Positions 17,025 to 25,319 of a stretch of DNA of 64,000 nt are shown piece after piece. Position 1 is the first letter of the stretch; each line of letters opens with the position of its first letter. Both the position numbers and the translations under genes were made by a program. The stretch covers positions 2,379,501 through 2,443,500 of the forward strand of contig NZ_JACCFP010000001.1 of assembly GCF_013410655.1 (NCBI RefSeq). Reading direction: 5' to 3'. The stretch is from Nocardioides thalensis (lineage in GTDB: Bacteria; Actinomycetota; Actinomycetes; Propionibacteriales; Nocardioidaceae). The notes beneath the pieces were generated by a model. That model was given only the letters and a program-made list of their open reading frames with translations. It was not told the origin of the DNA and searched no databases.

Positions 17025-18176
17025 ATGCACGACCGCGCCGCCCTCGGGGCCGCAGACGTGCCGGACGACGTCCTGGCCGGCATGGTCGCCGACCTGCTCG
17101 GCGTCGATGCCGTCGACCTGAGGTCGTCGGTCGCCGTCGAGTTCGCCTACGAGCTCCCGGCGATCACGACCGCCGGGCGCTACTCGGTCAGTGGTACCGC
17201 GGTCGCCGCCGGGGAGTCGCGGTCGTTCGCCTTGTTCGTCAAGCACGTGCACGAGTGGTCACGCTCGCCCTTCTTCGCATCGGTGCCGGAGGAGATGCGC
17301 GAGATGGCACGAGCGGCAGTGCCGTGGCGCACCGAGGCCGAGGTCTACGCCTCCGACCTGGCCGGGCACCTGCCCGACGGGCTGGAGATGCCGCGGACGC
17401 TCGGGGTCCACGAGATCGACGAGTCGTCGTACGCCGTCTGGCTCGAGGTCGTCCCGACGTACGACGCCGCCTGGGACCTCGCCCGCTACCGCCGCGCCGC
17501 GCACCTGATGGGACGGTTCGCGGCCTCCGGGCACGTGCGCGAGGTGGCCGCGTCCGTGAGCCACCCGTTCACGATCCGCAACTACGCCGAGGGCCGCTTC
17601 AAGAACCAGGTGCTGCCGATGCTGCAGGACGACGGGATCTGGCAGCACCCCGTCGTCGCGGGCGCGTTCGCCGACCTGCGCGACCGGATGCGGTCGGCGG
17701 CCGAGGGCGTCGATGCCGTCACCGACGAGCTGCTCGCGATGCCGCACCTGGCGGGCCACGGCGACGCCTGCCCCAACAACCTGCTCCTCACCGCGGGCCA
17801 CGACGGCTTCACGCTCATCGACTTCGGGTTCTTCACCCTGCTGCCGGTCGGGTTCGACCTCGGGCAGCTGCTCGTGGGCGACGTGCAGATCGGCCGCCGC
17901 GACGCGACTGACCTCGCCGAGCGCGACGCGACGATGCTCGCTGCCTACCGGGACGGCCTGGCCGCCGAGGGCGTCGACGTCGATCCCGCGACGCTGCGGC
18001 GCGCGCACGCACTGCACGTCGCCCTGTTCACCGGGCTGTCCGCGCTGCCCTTCGAGCTCCTGGAGCTCGAGCCCACGCCGGAGGTCCACCGCGTGGCGGC
18101 CGACCGAGCGGCGATCACCCGATTCAGCCTCGACATGCTCGACAAGACGGCCCGCAGCGGCGAGCAACTGGGATAG
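17025..18176 (+). CDS. Aminoglycoside phosphotransferase-fold kinase
   Basis: 383 residues of the APH/choline-kinase fold. The ATP lobe carries the Lys in FALFVKHVHEW; the catalytic loop HGDACPNN (His245, Asp247, Asn250) and the metal-binding DFGFF are intact. Such stand-alone kinases phosphorylate small hydroxyl compounds such as sugars, choline-like molecules or macrolides; nothing here fixes the substrate. A small methyltransferase follows closely with its own promoter. Confidence 0.8.
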   Translation: MHDRAALGAADVPDDVLAGMVADLLGVDAVDLRSSVAVEFAYELPAITTAGRYSVSGTAVAAGESRSFALFVKHVHEWSRSPFFASVPEEMREMARAAVPWRTEAEVYASDLAGHLPDGLEMPRTLGVHEIDESSYAVWLEVVPTYDAAWDLARYRRAAHLMGRFAASGHVREVAASVSHPFTIRNYAEGRFKNQVLPMLQDDGIWQHPVVAGAFADLRDRMRSAAEGVDAVTDELLAMPHLAGHGDACPNNLLLTAGHDGFTLIDFGFFTLLPVGFDLGQLLVGDVQIGRRDATDLAERDATMLAAYRDGLAAEGVDVDPATLRRAHALHVALFTGLSALPFELLELEPTPEVHRVAADRAAITRFSLDMLDKTARSGEQLG

Positions 18177-18177
18177 T
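18172..18177 (+). promoter_or_regulatory. -10 box, leaderless methyltransferase promoter
   Basis: GATAGT overlaps the stop codon of the kinase gene and ends six bases before ATG 18184. The methyltransferase can therefore be transcribed on its own. Confidence 0.45.
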
Positions 18178-18183
18178 TCGGTC

Positions 18184-18831
18184 ATGCCGTTCGCGCCCCC
18201 CGACTTCCTCATGAAGGCCCTCAGCCGCCAGCTGGGCGGTCCGTCCGGCTTGTTCGGCAAGCTCGTCGTCGCGCGCAAGCTCAACCAGAACAACGGCGCC
18301 GCCATCGCGGCCGCGGTCGAGGCGCTCGAGCTCGCGGGCACGGAGGTCACCGCCGACGTGGGGTTCGGCGGCGGGCTGGGTCTCGACCTGCTGCTGACCG
18401 CGCTGCCGGAGGGACAGGTGCACGGGGTCGAGCCGTCACGGGACATGCTGGCCCTGGCGCGCCGTACGCACGAGGCGGCGGTCCGCGACGGCCGCCTCAC
18501 CCTGCACGAGGCCTCGATGCAGGAGCTGCCGATGGCCGACGGCGCGCTCGACGGCTGGATCAGCCTCAACACGGTCTACTTCGTGAAGGGCGACCTCGCG
18601 CCCGCGGCGCGGGAGCTCGCCCGCGTGCTCGCGCCGTCGGGTCGTGGGGTGCTCGGCATCGCCGACCCGGACTGGATGGCCGAGCAGCCCTTCACCCGCT
18701 ACAACTTCAACCTGCGGCCGGTGCCGGAGGTCGTCGCGACGTTCGAGGAAGCAGGGCTCGCCGTGGAACGACGCGAGGTCGACCGCGAGGGGCCGCGGTT
18801 CCACCTGCTGGTGTGCCGCCCGACGCGGTGA
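18184..18831 (+). CDS. Class I SAM-dependent methyltransferase
   Basis: 215 residues with a Rossmann-type methyltransferase core. Motif I is TADVGFGGGLGLDLL, the acidic residue after the second strand is in HGVEPSRDML, and the post-core motif is LARVLAPSGRGVLGIA, as in UbiE-like methyltransferases. The glycine-rich loop has an unusual GFGGG in place of GCGTG. Substrate unknown. The adjacent APH-fold kinase might act on the same small molecule, but only proximity supports this. Confidence 0.82.
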   Translation: MPFAPPDFLMKALSRQLGGPSGLFGKLVVARKLNQNNGAAIAAAVEALELAGTEVTADVGFGGGLGLDLLLTALPEGQVHGVEPSRDMLALARRTHEAAVRDGRLTLHEASMQELPMADGALDGWISLNTVYFVKGDLAPAARELARVLAPSGRGVLGIADPDWMAEQPFTRYNFNLRPVPEVVATFEEAGLAVERREVDREGPRFHLLVCRPTR

Positions 18832-18858
18832 CAGCGCCCCCGGCGCCCGGCCCGGAGG

Positions 18859-20319
18859 TCAGGCCAGCTCGAGACCGGGGTAGAGCGGGTGCTTGTCGAG
18901 CAGCTCGGCCGAGGCGTCCTTGACCTTCTCGGCGACGCCGTCGGCCAGCGTGTAGGACGCCTTCGAGGGCGTGCCTGCCTTGGTCGTGCCGGGCTCGGTG
19001 TTCTGCAGGACGTGGACGATCAGCTCGGCGACCCGGTCGAACTCGTCGTGGCCGAACCCGCGCGTGGTGAGCGCGGGGGTGCCCAGGCGCACGCCGGAGG
19101 TGTACCAGGCGCCGTTGGGGTCGGCCGGGACCGAGTTGCGGTTGGTGACCACGCCGGCGTCGAGCAGCGCCGACTCGGCCTGGCGGCCGGTCAGGCCGAA
19201 CGAGGTGACGTCGAGCAGTACCAGGTGGTTGTCGGTGCCCCCCGTGACCAGCTTGGCGCCGCGGGAGAGGAATCCCTCGGCGAGCGACTTGGCGTTGTCG
19301 GCGATCTGCTGCGCGTAGGTCTGGAACGCGGGCTGGCGCGCCTCGGCGAACGCGACCGCCTTCGCGGCCATCACGTGCGAGAGCGGGCCGCCCAGCACCA
19401 TCGGGCAGCCGCGGTCGACGCTCGGCGCGTACTCCTCGGTGGCGAGGATGAAGCCGCCGCGCGGACCGCGGAGCGACTTGTGCGAGGTGCTGGTGACCAC
19501 GTGGGCGTGCGGCACCGGGTCCTCGTCGCCGGTGAACACCTTGCCGGCGACCAGCCCCGCGAAGTGCGCCATGTCGACCATCAGCGTCGCACCGACCTCG
19601 TCGGCGATCTCGCGCATCTTCGCGAAGTTCACGCGGCGCGGGTAGGCGGAGTAGCCGGCCACCAGGATCAGCGGCCTGAACTCCTTGGCCTTGGCGCGGA
19701 GCGCGTCGTAGTCGAGCAGGCCCGTCTCCGGGTCGGTGCCGTACTGCTGCTGGTGGAACATCTTGCCGCTGATGTTGGGGCGGAAGCCGTGCGTCAGGTG
19801 GCCGCCGGCGTCGAGGCTCATGCCGAGGAGACGCTGGTTGCCGAGCTCCTTGCGGAGCTTCTCCCAGTCCTCGTCGGACAGCTCGTTCATGTTCTTCACG
19901 CCGGCGTCGGTCAGCCAGGGTCCCTCGACGCGGTGGGCGAGGATCGCCCAGTAGGCGGTCAGGTTGGCGTCGATGCCGGAGTGCGGCTGCACGTAGGCGT
20001 ATTCGGCGCCGAACAGCTCGCGGGCGTGCTCCGCCGCGAGCGCCTCGACGGTGTCGACGTTCTGGCAGCCCGCGTAGAAGCGATGGCCGATGGTGCCCTC
20101 GGCGTACTTGTCGGAGAACCAGCTGCCCATCGTCAGCAGCACGGCCGGCGACGCGTAGTTCTCCGAGGCGATCAGCTTGAGCGAGGCGCGCTGGTCGGCC
20201 AGCTCCTTGCGCGTCGCCTCCGCGACGCGGGGCTCCACGCTGGCGATGACTTCCAGCGCCTGCTGGTAGGCGCTGCTGACCAGGCCGTTCGAGGGGGTGC
20301 TGTTCGACGCGTCGCTCAT
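18859..20319 (-). CDS. glyA: Serine hydroxymethyltransferase
   Basis: 486 residues. It interconverts serine and glycine with tetrahydrofolate, the main source of one-carbon units, in the cytoplasm with pyridoxal phosphate. The PLP-lysine motif is [13 protein letters not shown] (usual form TTTHKTLRGPRGG), and [15 protein letters not shown] and the folate/PLP loop motifs are intact. The protein is longer than the ~420-residue Escherichia coli form through extra residues around 130-200 ([20 protein letters not shown] region), as in a longer bacterial subgroup. ATG 20319 follows a -10 box by seven bases. No riboswitch fold was recognised upstream. Confidence 0.95.
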   Translation of the reverse strand: MSDASNSTPSNGLVSSAYQQALEVIASVEPRVAEATRKELADQRASLKLIASENYASPAVLLTMGSWFSDKYAEGTIGHRFYAGCQNVDTVEALAAEHARELFGAEYAYVQPHSGIDANLTAYWAILAHRVEGPWLTDAGVKNMNELSDEDWEKLRKELGNQRLLGMSLDAGGHLTHGFRPNISGKMFHQQQYGTDPETGLLDYDALRAKAKEFRPLILVAGYSAYPRRVNFAKMREIADEVGATLMVDMAHFAGLVAGKVFTGDEDPVPHAHVVTSTSHKSLRGPRGGFILATEEYAPSVDRGCPMVLGGPLSHVMAAKAVAFAEARQPAFQTYAQQIADNAKSLAEGFLSRGAKLVTGGTDNHLVLLDVTSFGLTGRQAESALLDAGVVTNRNSVPADPNGAWYTSGVRLGTPALTTRGFGHDEFDRVAELIVHVLQNTEPGTTKAGTPSKASYTLADGVAEKVKDASAELLDKHPLYPGLELA

Positions 20320-20326
20320 GGGCGAC

Positions 20327-20332
20327 AGCCTA
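20327..20332 (-). promoter_or_regulatory. glyA: -10 box, leaderless glyA promoter
   Basis: TAGGCT on the minus strand ends seven bases before ATG 20319, with no ribosome site between. Confidence 0.5.
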
Positions 20333-20501
20333 GGGCCGACGGCCCGGAGTCGGGCAGCACGGTTGCTGCGCGGCGTCGTCCGGCGTGTGACGTCGGTCGC
20401 AGGCGCCGCCCTCTGAGCGTGGCAGGCGGGGCCTTCCGTCCAATATCCGGGACGCTCGTCCACATCATGAGATTGCGAGTTGTGGAGCCTCGGTCCGAAA
20501 G

Positions 20502-20512
20502 ATGAGACTCAT
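20502..20512. promoter_or_regulatory. Small palindrome at the sulfite reductase leader promoter
   Basis: ATGAGACTCAT is a perfect 5-1-5 inverted repeat ending five bases before the leader peptide ATG. It includes GAGACT, a possible weak -10 hexamer seven bases before that ATG, so it could be both promoter and operator. Confidence 0.35.
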
Positions 20513-20516
20513 TGAC

Positions 20517-20606
20517 ATGGTCTCTGCTGCAACCCATGCGCACCTCGTGGTACGTCGCCACGTGGACTTCGGGCGCACCCGCAGCATGATGTGTTGGCCC
20601 TTCTGA
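20517..20606 (+). CDS. Leader peptide of the sulfite reductase operon
   Basis: A 29-residue ORF that starts MVSAATHAHL and continues VVRRHVDFGRTRSMMCWPF. The RRHVDxxR...S..C pattern is, from memory, that of the short leader peptides found before sulfur and cysteine genes in actinobacteria. It ends 79 bp before the sulfite reductase. The single Cys26 near the C-terminus, followed by Trp-Pro, would let ribosome stalling sense cysteine supply. The 366-bp stretch 20320-20685 holds only the glyA promoter, this leader and its promoter region; no clear intrinsic terminator is seen between leader and gene. Confidence 0.75.
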   Translation: MVSAATHAHLVVRRHVDFGRTRSMMCWPF

Positions 20607-20685
20607 GTTCCGTCAGTTCCGACCCCGACGTCTCCGCGCGCCGCGACCGCGAGCAGCGCCTGTTCGAGAAGGACCAAGTCTTCGC

Positions 20686-22410
20686 ATGTCTGATCAGCGT
20701 TTCCAGTCCCAGCCGCCGCAGCACACCGACGTGCCCCGCCCCCGCCGGGCCGAGGGCCAGTGGGCGTTCGGCTACCGCGAGCCGCTGAACAAGAACGAGG
20801 AGTCGAAGAAGAACGACGACCCCCTCAACGTCCGCGACCGCATCCTCTACATCTACTCCAAGCGCGGCTTCGACTCGATCGACCCGGCCGACCTGCGCGG
20901 CCGGTTCCGCTGGATGGGTCTCTACACCCAGCGCAAGCCCGGCATCGAGGGCGGCAAGACGGCGATCCTCGAGGAGGAGGAGCTCGACGACCGCTACTTC
21001 ATGATGCGGGTCCGCTCCGACGGCAAGCTGCTCTCCGCCGACGCGGTGCGCGCGCTCGGCACGATCGGCCAGGACTTCGCCCGCGACACCGCCGATGTCA
21101 CCGACCGCGAGAACATCCAGTACCACTGGATCGAGATCGAGAGCGTCCCGGCGATCTGGGAGCGCCTCGACGCGGTCGGGCTGCACTCCATGGAGGCGTG
21201 CGGCGACTCGCCGCGACCGTTCCTCGGCTCCCCCGTCGCCGGTGTCGCCGCCGACGAGATCATCGACGGCAGCGAGGCGCTGCGGGAGATCGAGCGGCGC
21301 TACCTGAACAACAAGGACTTCTCGAACTTCCCGCGGAAGTTCAAGACCGCGCTCACCGGCCACCCGAGCCACGACGTCGCGCCCGAGGTCAACGACGTGT
21401 CGTTCGTCGGCACCGTCCACCCCGAGCACGGTCCCGGCTTCGACGTGTGGGTCGGCGGCGGCCTCTCCACCAACCCGATGCTCGCGCAGAAGCTGGGCGT
21501 CTGGATCCCGGTCGGCGAGGTTCCCGACGTGTGGGCCGGCGTCGCGGGCATCTTCCGCGACTACGGCTACCGCCGGCTGCGCTCGCGCGCCCGCCTGAAG
21601 TTCCTGGTCGCCGACTGGGGCGTGGAGAAGTTCCGCGAGGTGCTCGAGAAGGAGTACCTCGGCAAGGAGCTCGTCACCAACCCGTCGCCTCCGTCGCCGG
21701 TCGGTCACCGCGACCACGTCGGCGTGCACGCGCAGAAGGACGGCAACTTCTACGTCGGCGTCGCCCCCACGGCGGGCCGGATCTCCGGCACCCTGCTGGT
21801 CCGGCTGGCCGACGTCATCGAGGAGTTCGACCTCGCCGGGGCCCGGCTAACGCCGTACCAGAAGATCGTGCTGATCGGCGCGAAGCCCGAGGTGGTCGAG
21901 GCGCTGGTCGAGCGCCTCGACGAGATCGGCCTCTCCGCCCGGCCGTCGCAGTGGCGCCGCAACACGATGGCCTGCACCGGCATCGAGTTCTGCAAGCTCG
22001 CGATCGTCGACACCAAGGAGCGCGCCCGCAAGCTCGTCGCCGAGCTCGAGCACCGCTTCCCCGACCTCGACACCCCGATCACGGTCAACGTCAACGGCTG
22101 CCCCAACGCCTGCGCCCGCACCCAGGTCGCCGACATCGGGCTCAAGGGCCAGCTCGTGGTCGACGGAGACGGCAACCAGGTCGAGGGCTTCCAGGTGCAC
22201 CTCGGCGGCGCGACCGGGCTCAACGCCAACTTCGGCCGCAAGCTGCGGGCGCACAAGGTCACCAGCGCCGGCCTCGACGACTACGTCACCACGGTCGTGA
22301 CCAACTACCTGGTCGACCGCAAGGACGACGAGATCTTCGCGGACTGGGTCGCCCGGGCCGACGAGGAGCTGCTGCGCGGCGACAAGACGCTCGAGACGGC
22401 CACGTCATGA
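20686..22410 (+). CDS. sir: Ferredoxin-dependent assimilatory sulfite reductase (NirA/SirA type)
   Basis: 574 residues. It reduces sulfite to sulfide by six electrons using siroheme and a [4Fe-4S] cluster. The cluster/siroheme ligands are Cys430, Cys436, Cys472 and Cys476 (MACTGIEFC and NGCPNAC). Tyr80 (LYTQR) and Cys172 (MEACGD) match the positions of the active-site Tyr-Cys pair of the mycobacterial sulfite reductase NirA, which favours sulfite over nitrite. The operon (zinc-ribbon protein, CysH, chelatase) agrees. A cysteine-type leader peptide upstream suggests feedback control. Confidence 0.93.
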   Translation: MSDQRFQSQPPQHTDVPRPRRAEGQWAFGYREPLNKNEESKKNDDPLNVRDRILYIYSKRGFDSIDPADLRGRFRWMGLYTQRKPGIEGGKTAILEEEELDDRYFMMRVRSDGKLLSADAVRALGTIGQDFARDTADVTDRENIQYHWIEIESVPAIWERLDAVGLHSMEACGDSPRPFLGSPVAGVAADEIIDGSEALREIERRYLNNKDFSNFPRKFKTALTGHPSHDVAPEVNDVSFVGTVHPEHGPGFDVWVGGGLSTNPMLAQKLGVWIPVGEVPDVWAGVAGIFRDYGYRRLRSRARLKFLVADWGVEKFREVLEKEYLGKELVTNPSPPSPVGHRDHVGVHAQKDGNFYVGVAPTAGRISGTLLVRLADVIEEFDLAGARLTPYQKIVLIGAKPEVVEALVERLDEIGLSARPSQWRRNTMACTGIEFCKLAIVDTKERARKLVAELEHRFPDLDTPITVNVNGCPNACARTQVADIGLKGQLVVDGDGNQVEGFQVHLGGATGLNANFGRKLRAHKVTSAGLDDYVTTVVTNYLVDRKDDEIFADWVARADEELLRGDKTLETATS

Positions 22411-22601
22411 GCGAGCGCGCCGTTCCGTTCCACTGCCCCTACTGCGGGGACGAGGACCTGCGACCCTTCGAGACGCCTCGTACCTCGGCTCCTCAGGGCA
22501 AGCCGGGCGACGCCGCGGGCGGCTGGGAGTGCCGCTCCTGCCTGCGCGCCTTCTCCCTGAAGCTGATCGGACTGCTGCGACCCGAAGGAGGCCTGCGATG
22601 A
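22407..22601 (+). CDS. Small zinc-ribbon protein of the sulfate-reduction operon
   Basis: 64 residues with two CxxC knuckles (CPYC at 10-13 and CRSC at 42-45) typical of a zinc ribbon. It overlaps the sulfite reductase stop (ATGA) and the CysH start (ATGA), so it is tightly coupled to both. A small Cys-rich protein in the same slot is known in Streptomyces sulfate-assimilation operons. Its role is unknown; it could aid cluster or siroheme insertion or carry electrons between the two reductases. Confidence 0.8.
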   Translation: MSERAVPFHCPYCGDEDLRPFETPRTSAPQGKPGDAAGGWECRSCLRAFSLKLIGLLRPEGGLR

Positions 22602-23344
22602 GCGCTGCGACCACCGCCCGCGCGCGCCGGGCCCGCGGCACCCAGACCGAGGGCCGCTCCCCCGAGGAGCTGCGCGAGCTGGTGTCCCACTGGGGCGCCG
22701 AGCTCGAGCTCGCCCCGGCCGAGGTGATCATCGAGTGGGCCGCCGCGACGTTCGGCGACCGCTTCTGCATCACCTCGTCGATGGGCGACGCCGTGCTCGC
22801 CCACCTCGCGTCGAAGGTCGTGCCCGGCATCGACGTCGTCTTCCTCGACACCGGCTACCACTTCGCCGAGACCGTCGGCACCGCCGACGCCGTCAAGCAC
22901 ACGCTGCCGGTCAACCTGCTCACGATCACGCCCGTGCAGAGCGTCGAGGAGCAGGACGCCACCTATGGCAAGGACCTCTACAAGACCGACCCCGACCTGT
23001 GCTGCAAGCTGCGCAAGGTCCAGCCGCTCACCGAGTCGCTCGCGGGCTACGACGCCTGGGCGACCGGCCTGCGCCGCGCCGAGACCCACAACCGGGTGAT
23101 CGCGCCGGTGATCGGCTGGGACGCGAAGAAGCAGAAGGTCAAGGTCTCGCCGATCGCACGCTGGTCGGACGAGCAGGTCGAGAGCTACATCCAGGACAAC
23201 GGCGTCCTCGTCAACCCACTGGTGTACGACGGCTATCCCTCGATCGGGTGCTGGCCGTGCACGCGCCGAGTAGCCCCGGGCGAGGACCCTCGCAGCGGGC
23301 GCTGGGCCGGCACCAACAAGACCGAGTGCGGGATCCATTCGTGA
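22598..23344 (+). CDS. cysH: Adenylyl-sulfate (APS) reductase
   Basis: 248 residues. It reduces activated sulfate to sulfite with thioredoxin. Two cysteine pairs, Cys135-Cys136 (DLCCKLRK) and Cys218/Cys221 (GCWPC), are the [4Fe-4S] ligands that mark APS-using enzymes, in contrast to PAPS reductases that lack them; Cys244 in KTECGIH is the catalytic thiol. The start follows a GAAGGAGG site. The cysD, cysN and cysC genes that usually accompany it are not in this window, so sulfate activation must be encoded elsewhere. Confidence 0.94.
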   Translation: MSAATTARARRARGTQTEGRSPEELRELVSHWGAELELAPAEVIIEWAAATFGDRFCITSSMGDAVLAHLASKVVPGIDVVFLDTGYHFAETVGTADAVKHTLPVNLLTITPVQSVEEQDATYGKDLYKTDPDLCCKLRKVQPLTESLAGYDAWATGLRRAETHNRVIAPVIGWDAKKQKVKVSPIARWSDEQVESYIQDNGVLVNPLVYDGYPSIGCWPCTRRVAPGEDPRSGRWAGTNKTECGIHS

Positions 23345-23402
23345 CGCCGAAGGCCCCCACCCGTTACATCGCACGTACCGACACATCAGAGAGGGGATTC
23401 TG

Positions 23403-24146
23403 ATGGCCGCTCCTGCACTGGTGGCCCTGGCTCACGGCAGCCGGGACCCACGCTCCGCCGCTACGGTGACCGCCCTCGTCAACGAGGTCAAGGCTCAGCG
23501 CCCGGACCTCCGCATCGAGAGGGCGTTCCTCGAGCTCTCGAAGCCGAGCTTCGACACGGTCGTCGACAAGCTCGTCCGCGCCGGGCACGAAGAGATCGTC
23601 GTCGTACCGCTCCTGCTCGTGGAGGCGTTCCACGCGAAGGTCGACGTGCCCGAGCTGATCGCCTCGGCGACGGCCCGTCACCCCGGGCTGAAGATCCGCG
23701 CCACCGACGTGCTCGGGCTCGAGGCGCGCTTCCTGGAGGTGCTCGACGAGCGGCTCCGCGCCGCGCTCAAGGACGCCCGGGTGCGCGAGCTCGACGCCCT
23801 GGTGCTGGCGGCCGCCGGCACGTCGGACCCGCTGGCCAACCAGGCCGTCGCCCGGCTGGCCCGGGTCTGGGGCACGCACCACAAGCTGCCGGTCACCGCG
23901 GCGTACGCCACCAGCGCTCCCCCGGCGACGGGTGAGGCGGTGCGCGCCTTCCGCGCCGAGGGTCGCCGCCACATCGCGGTCGCGTCGCTCTTCCTCGCGC
24001 CGGGCACCCTGCTCGACCGAGCCACCGAGCTCGCCCTCGAGGCCGGCGCTGTCGCGGTGTCCGACCCGCTGGGCGCCCACCCTGAGGTCGCGCGCACGGT
24101 GCTGGCGCGCTACGCCGTCGGTGCCGTCGAGCTGGTGCCCGTCTGA
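23403..24146 (+). CDS. Sirohydrochlorin chelatase-like protein (CbiX family)
   Basis: 247 residues made of two tandem CbiX-like halves. The first half has LVALAHGSRDP with the metal-binding His, the second has a weaker copy (LVLAAAGTSDP) that lacks the His. Such enzymes insert Fe2+ into sirohydrochlorin, the last step to the siroheme needed by the sulfite reductase of this operon. It starts at ATG 23403 after a GAGAGGGG site, 58 bp after cysH. Confidence 0.87.
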   Translation: MAAPALVALAHGSRDPRSAATVTALVNEVKAQRPDLRIERAFLELSKPSFDTVVDKLVRAGHEEIVVVPLLLVEAFHAKVDVPELIASATARHPGLKIRATDVLGLEARFLEVLDERLRAALKDARVRELDALVLAAAGTSDPLANQAVARLARVWGTHHKLPVTAAYATSAPPATGEAVRAFRAEGRRHIAVASLFLAPGTLLDRATELALEAGAVAVSDPLGAHPEVARTVLARYAVGAVELVPV

Positions 24147-24153
24147 TCGGGCG

Positions 24154-24555
24154 CTAACCGACGAGTCGCTCCAGCAGCCGTTCGAGCGCCCGGGCCGGGT
24201 CGGCGGTCACCCCGCCGTGGACCGGTCCGGGCTGCACGACCGTGCTGCGGGGCGCCTTGAGGAACCCGAAGCGCTGGCTCTGGGTGTGGCCGGCCACCGC
24301 TCCGCCGCGCTCGTCACCCGCGCACACCCCGTCGATGAAGGTGAGGGCGTCGCAGACACGGTCGATGTCGAGCGTCGGGTCGAGGGCGCGCAGCCGGTCG
24401 GCGTCGCAGTGCCAGAGCGCGGCGAGGTAGTCGAGCGCCTGGCAGTAGAGCACCACCCCGACGTTGACGAACTCCTCCCGATCGACCCGCGGCACGCACC
24501 GCAGGACGACGTACTGATAGGCCTGCGTGGGGGTCCTCGTCGTCTCCCTCGTCAC
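24154..24555 (-). CDS. DUF3037 domain protein
   Basis: 133 residues starting at GTG 24555, which overlaps the stop of the HipA-like gene (GTGA). The N-terminus AYQYVVLRCVPRVDREEFVNVGVVLYC is the DUF3037 signature. Proteins with this domain usually sit beside a HipA-like kinase, as here. No catalytic residues are evident; the constant pairing suggests it forms a complex with, or is a target or antidote of, the kinase. Confidence 0.85.
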   Translation of the reverse strand: MTRETTRTPTQAYQYVVLRCVPRVDREEFVNVGVVLYCQALDYLAALWHCDADRLRALDPTLDIDRVCDALTFIDGVCAGDERGGAVAGHTQSQRFGFLKAPRSTVVQPGPVHGGVTADPARALERLLERLVG

Positions 24556-25319
24556 GACGCGACCTCCGGCAGCCAGGCCCGCGAGCGCACCCGGGCAGCG
24601 AAGAACGAGACGTACGCCGCCCGCAGCTCCTCGGGCGAGTCCGCCCCGGGAACGGGCTCGAGCCACACGTCGGGGACCTCGGCGACGACCTCGGTGAGGA
24701 CGTCGTCCGTCAACCGGGCGCGGAGGTCCGCGTCGACGTCGGCGACCTTGCCGAGCGCGGAGCCGAGGACGTGGTCGGAGGCGTCCCAGGGCTGGCGGGC
24801 GAACCGCTCCGGGTCACCCACCCCGCCCGGCCAGGAGTGGTGGAAGTAGAGCGACGCGCCGTGGTCGATGACCCAGAGGTCGTCCTGCCAGCGCAGCAGG
24901 TTGGGGTTGCGCCACGACCGGTCGACGTTGGCGATGAAGGCGTCGAGCCAGATCACCGTCGCCGCCTCGGTCGGGTCGACGTCGCTGGCGCCGTCGAAGC
25001 CGAAGGATCCCGGCAGGAAGTCGATGCCCAGGTTGGCGCCCGCGCTGGCGGTGAGCAGGTCCTGGACCTCCTCGTCGGCCTCGTAGCGGGCGAGGTCGGG
25101 GTCGAGGTCGAGCACCACGAGGTCCGGCGTGCGCAGCCCGAGCCGCCGGGCGATCCCGGCGGCGATGACCTCCGCGACGAGAACCCGCGGGCCCTGGCCG
25201 GCACCGCGGAACTTGCAGACGTACGTGCCGAGGTCGTCGGCCTCGACGATCCCCGGGAGGCTGCCGCCCTCGCGCAGCGGGGTGACGTAGCGGGTGACCG
25301 TGACGGAGGGAAGCGTCAC
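24552..25319 (-). CDS. HipA-like kinase
   Basis: 255 residues of the compact HipA-like group, about half the length of E. coli HipA. It has a short N-terminal strand region with Lys in TYVCKFRGAGQG (nucleotide lobe), the segment DAFIANVDRSWRNPNLL with the catalytic-loop Asp and Asn, and the metal motif VIDHGASLYFHHSW. This retains the kinase essentials but lacks the N-terminal antitoxin-contact domain. It overlaps PPK2 upstream and DUF3037 downstream by four bases each. Target unknown; HipA kinases phosphorylate aminoacyl-tRNA synthetases. Confidence 0.82.
   Translation of the reverse strand: MTLPSVTVTRYVTPLREGGSLPGIVEADDLGTYVCKFRGAGQGPRVLVAEVIAAGIARRLGLRTPDLVVLDLDPDLARYEADEEVQDLLTASAGANLGIDFLPGSFGFDGASDVDPTEAATVIWLDAFIANVDRSWRNPNLLRWQDDLWVIDHGASLYFHHSWPGGVGDPERFARQPWDASDHVLGSALGKVADVDADLRARLTDDVLTEVVAEVPDVWLEPVPGADSPEELRAAYVSFFAARVRSRAWLPEVAS

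Noticed and set aside
20320..20460. Possible riboswitch upstream of glyA
   Set aside because: The -10 box seven bases before the ATG implies a leaderless mRNA, and no known riboswitch pattern was recognised.
22407..22601. Small ORF between sulfite reductase and cysH considered an artefact
   Set aside because: Rejected as an artefact: it has two CxxC knuckles and exact ATGA overlaps on both sides, so it is annotated as a gene.
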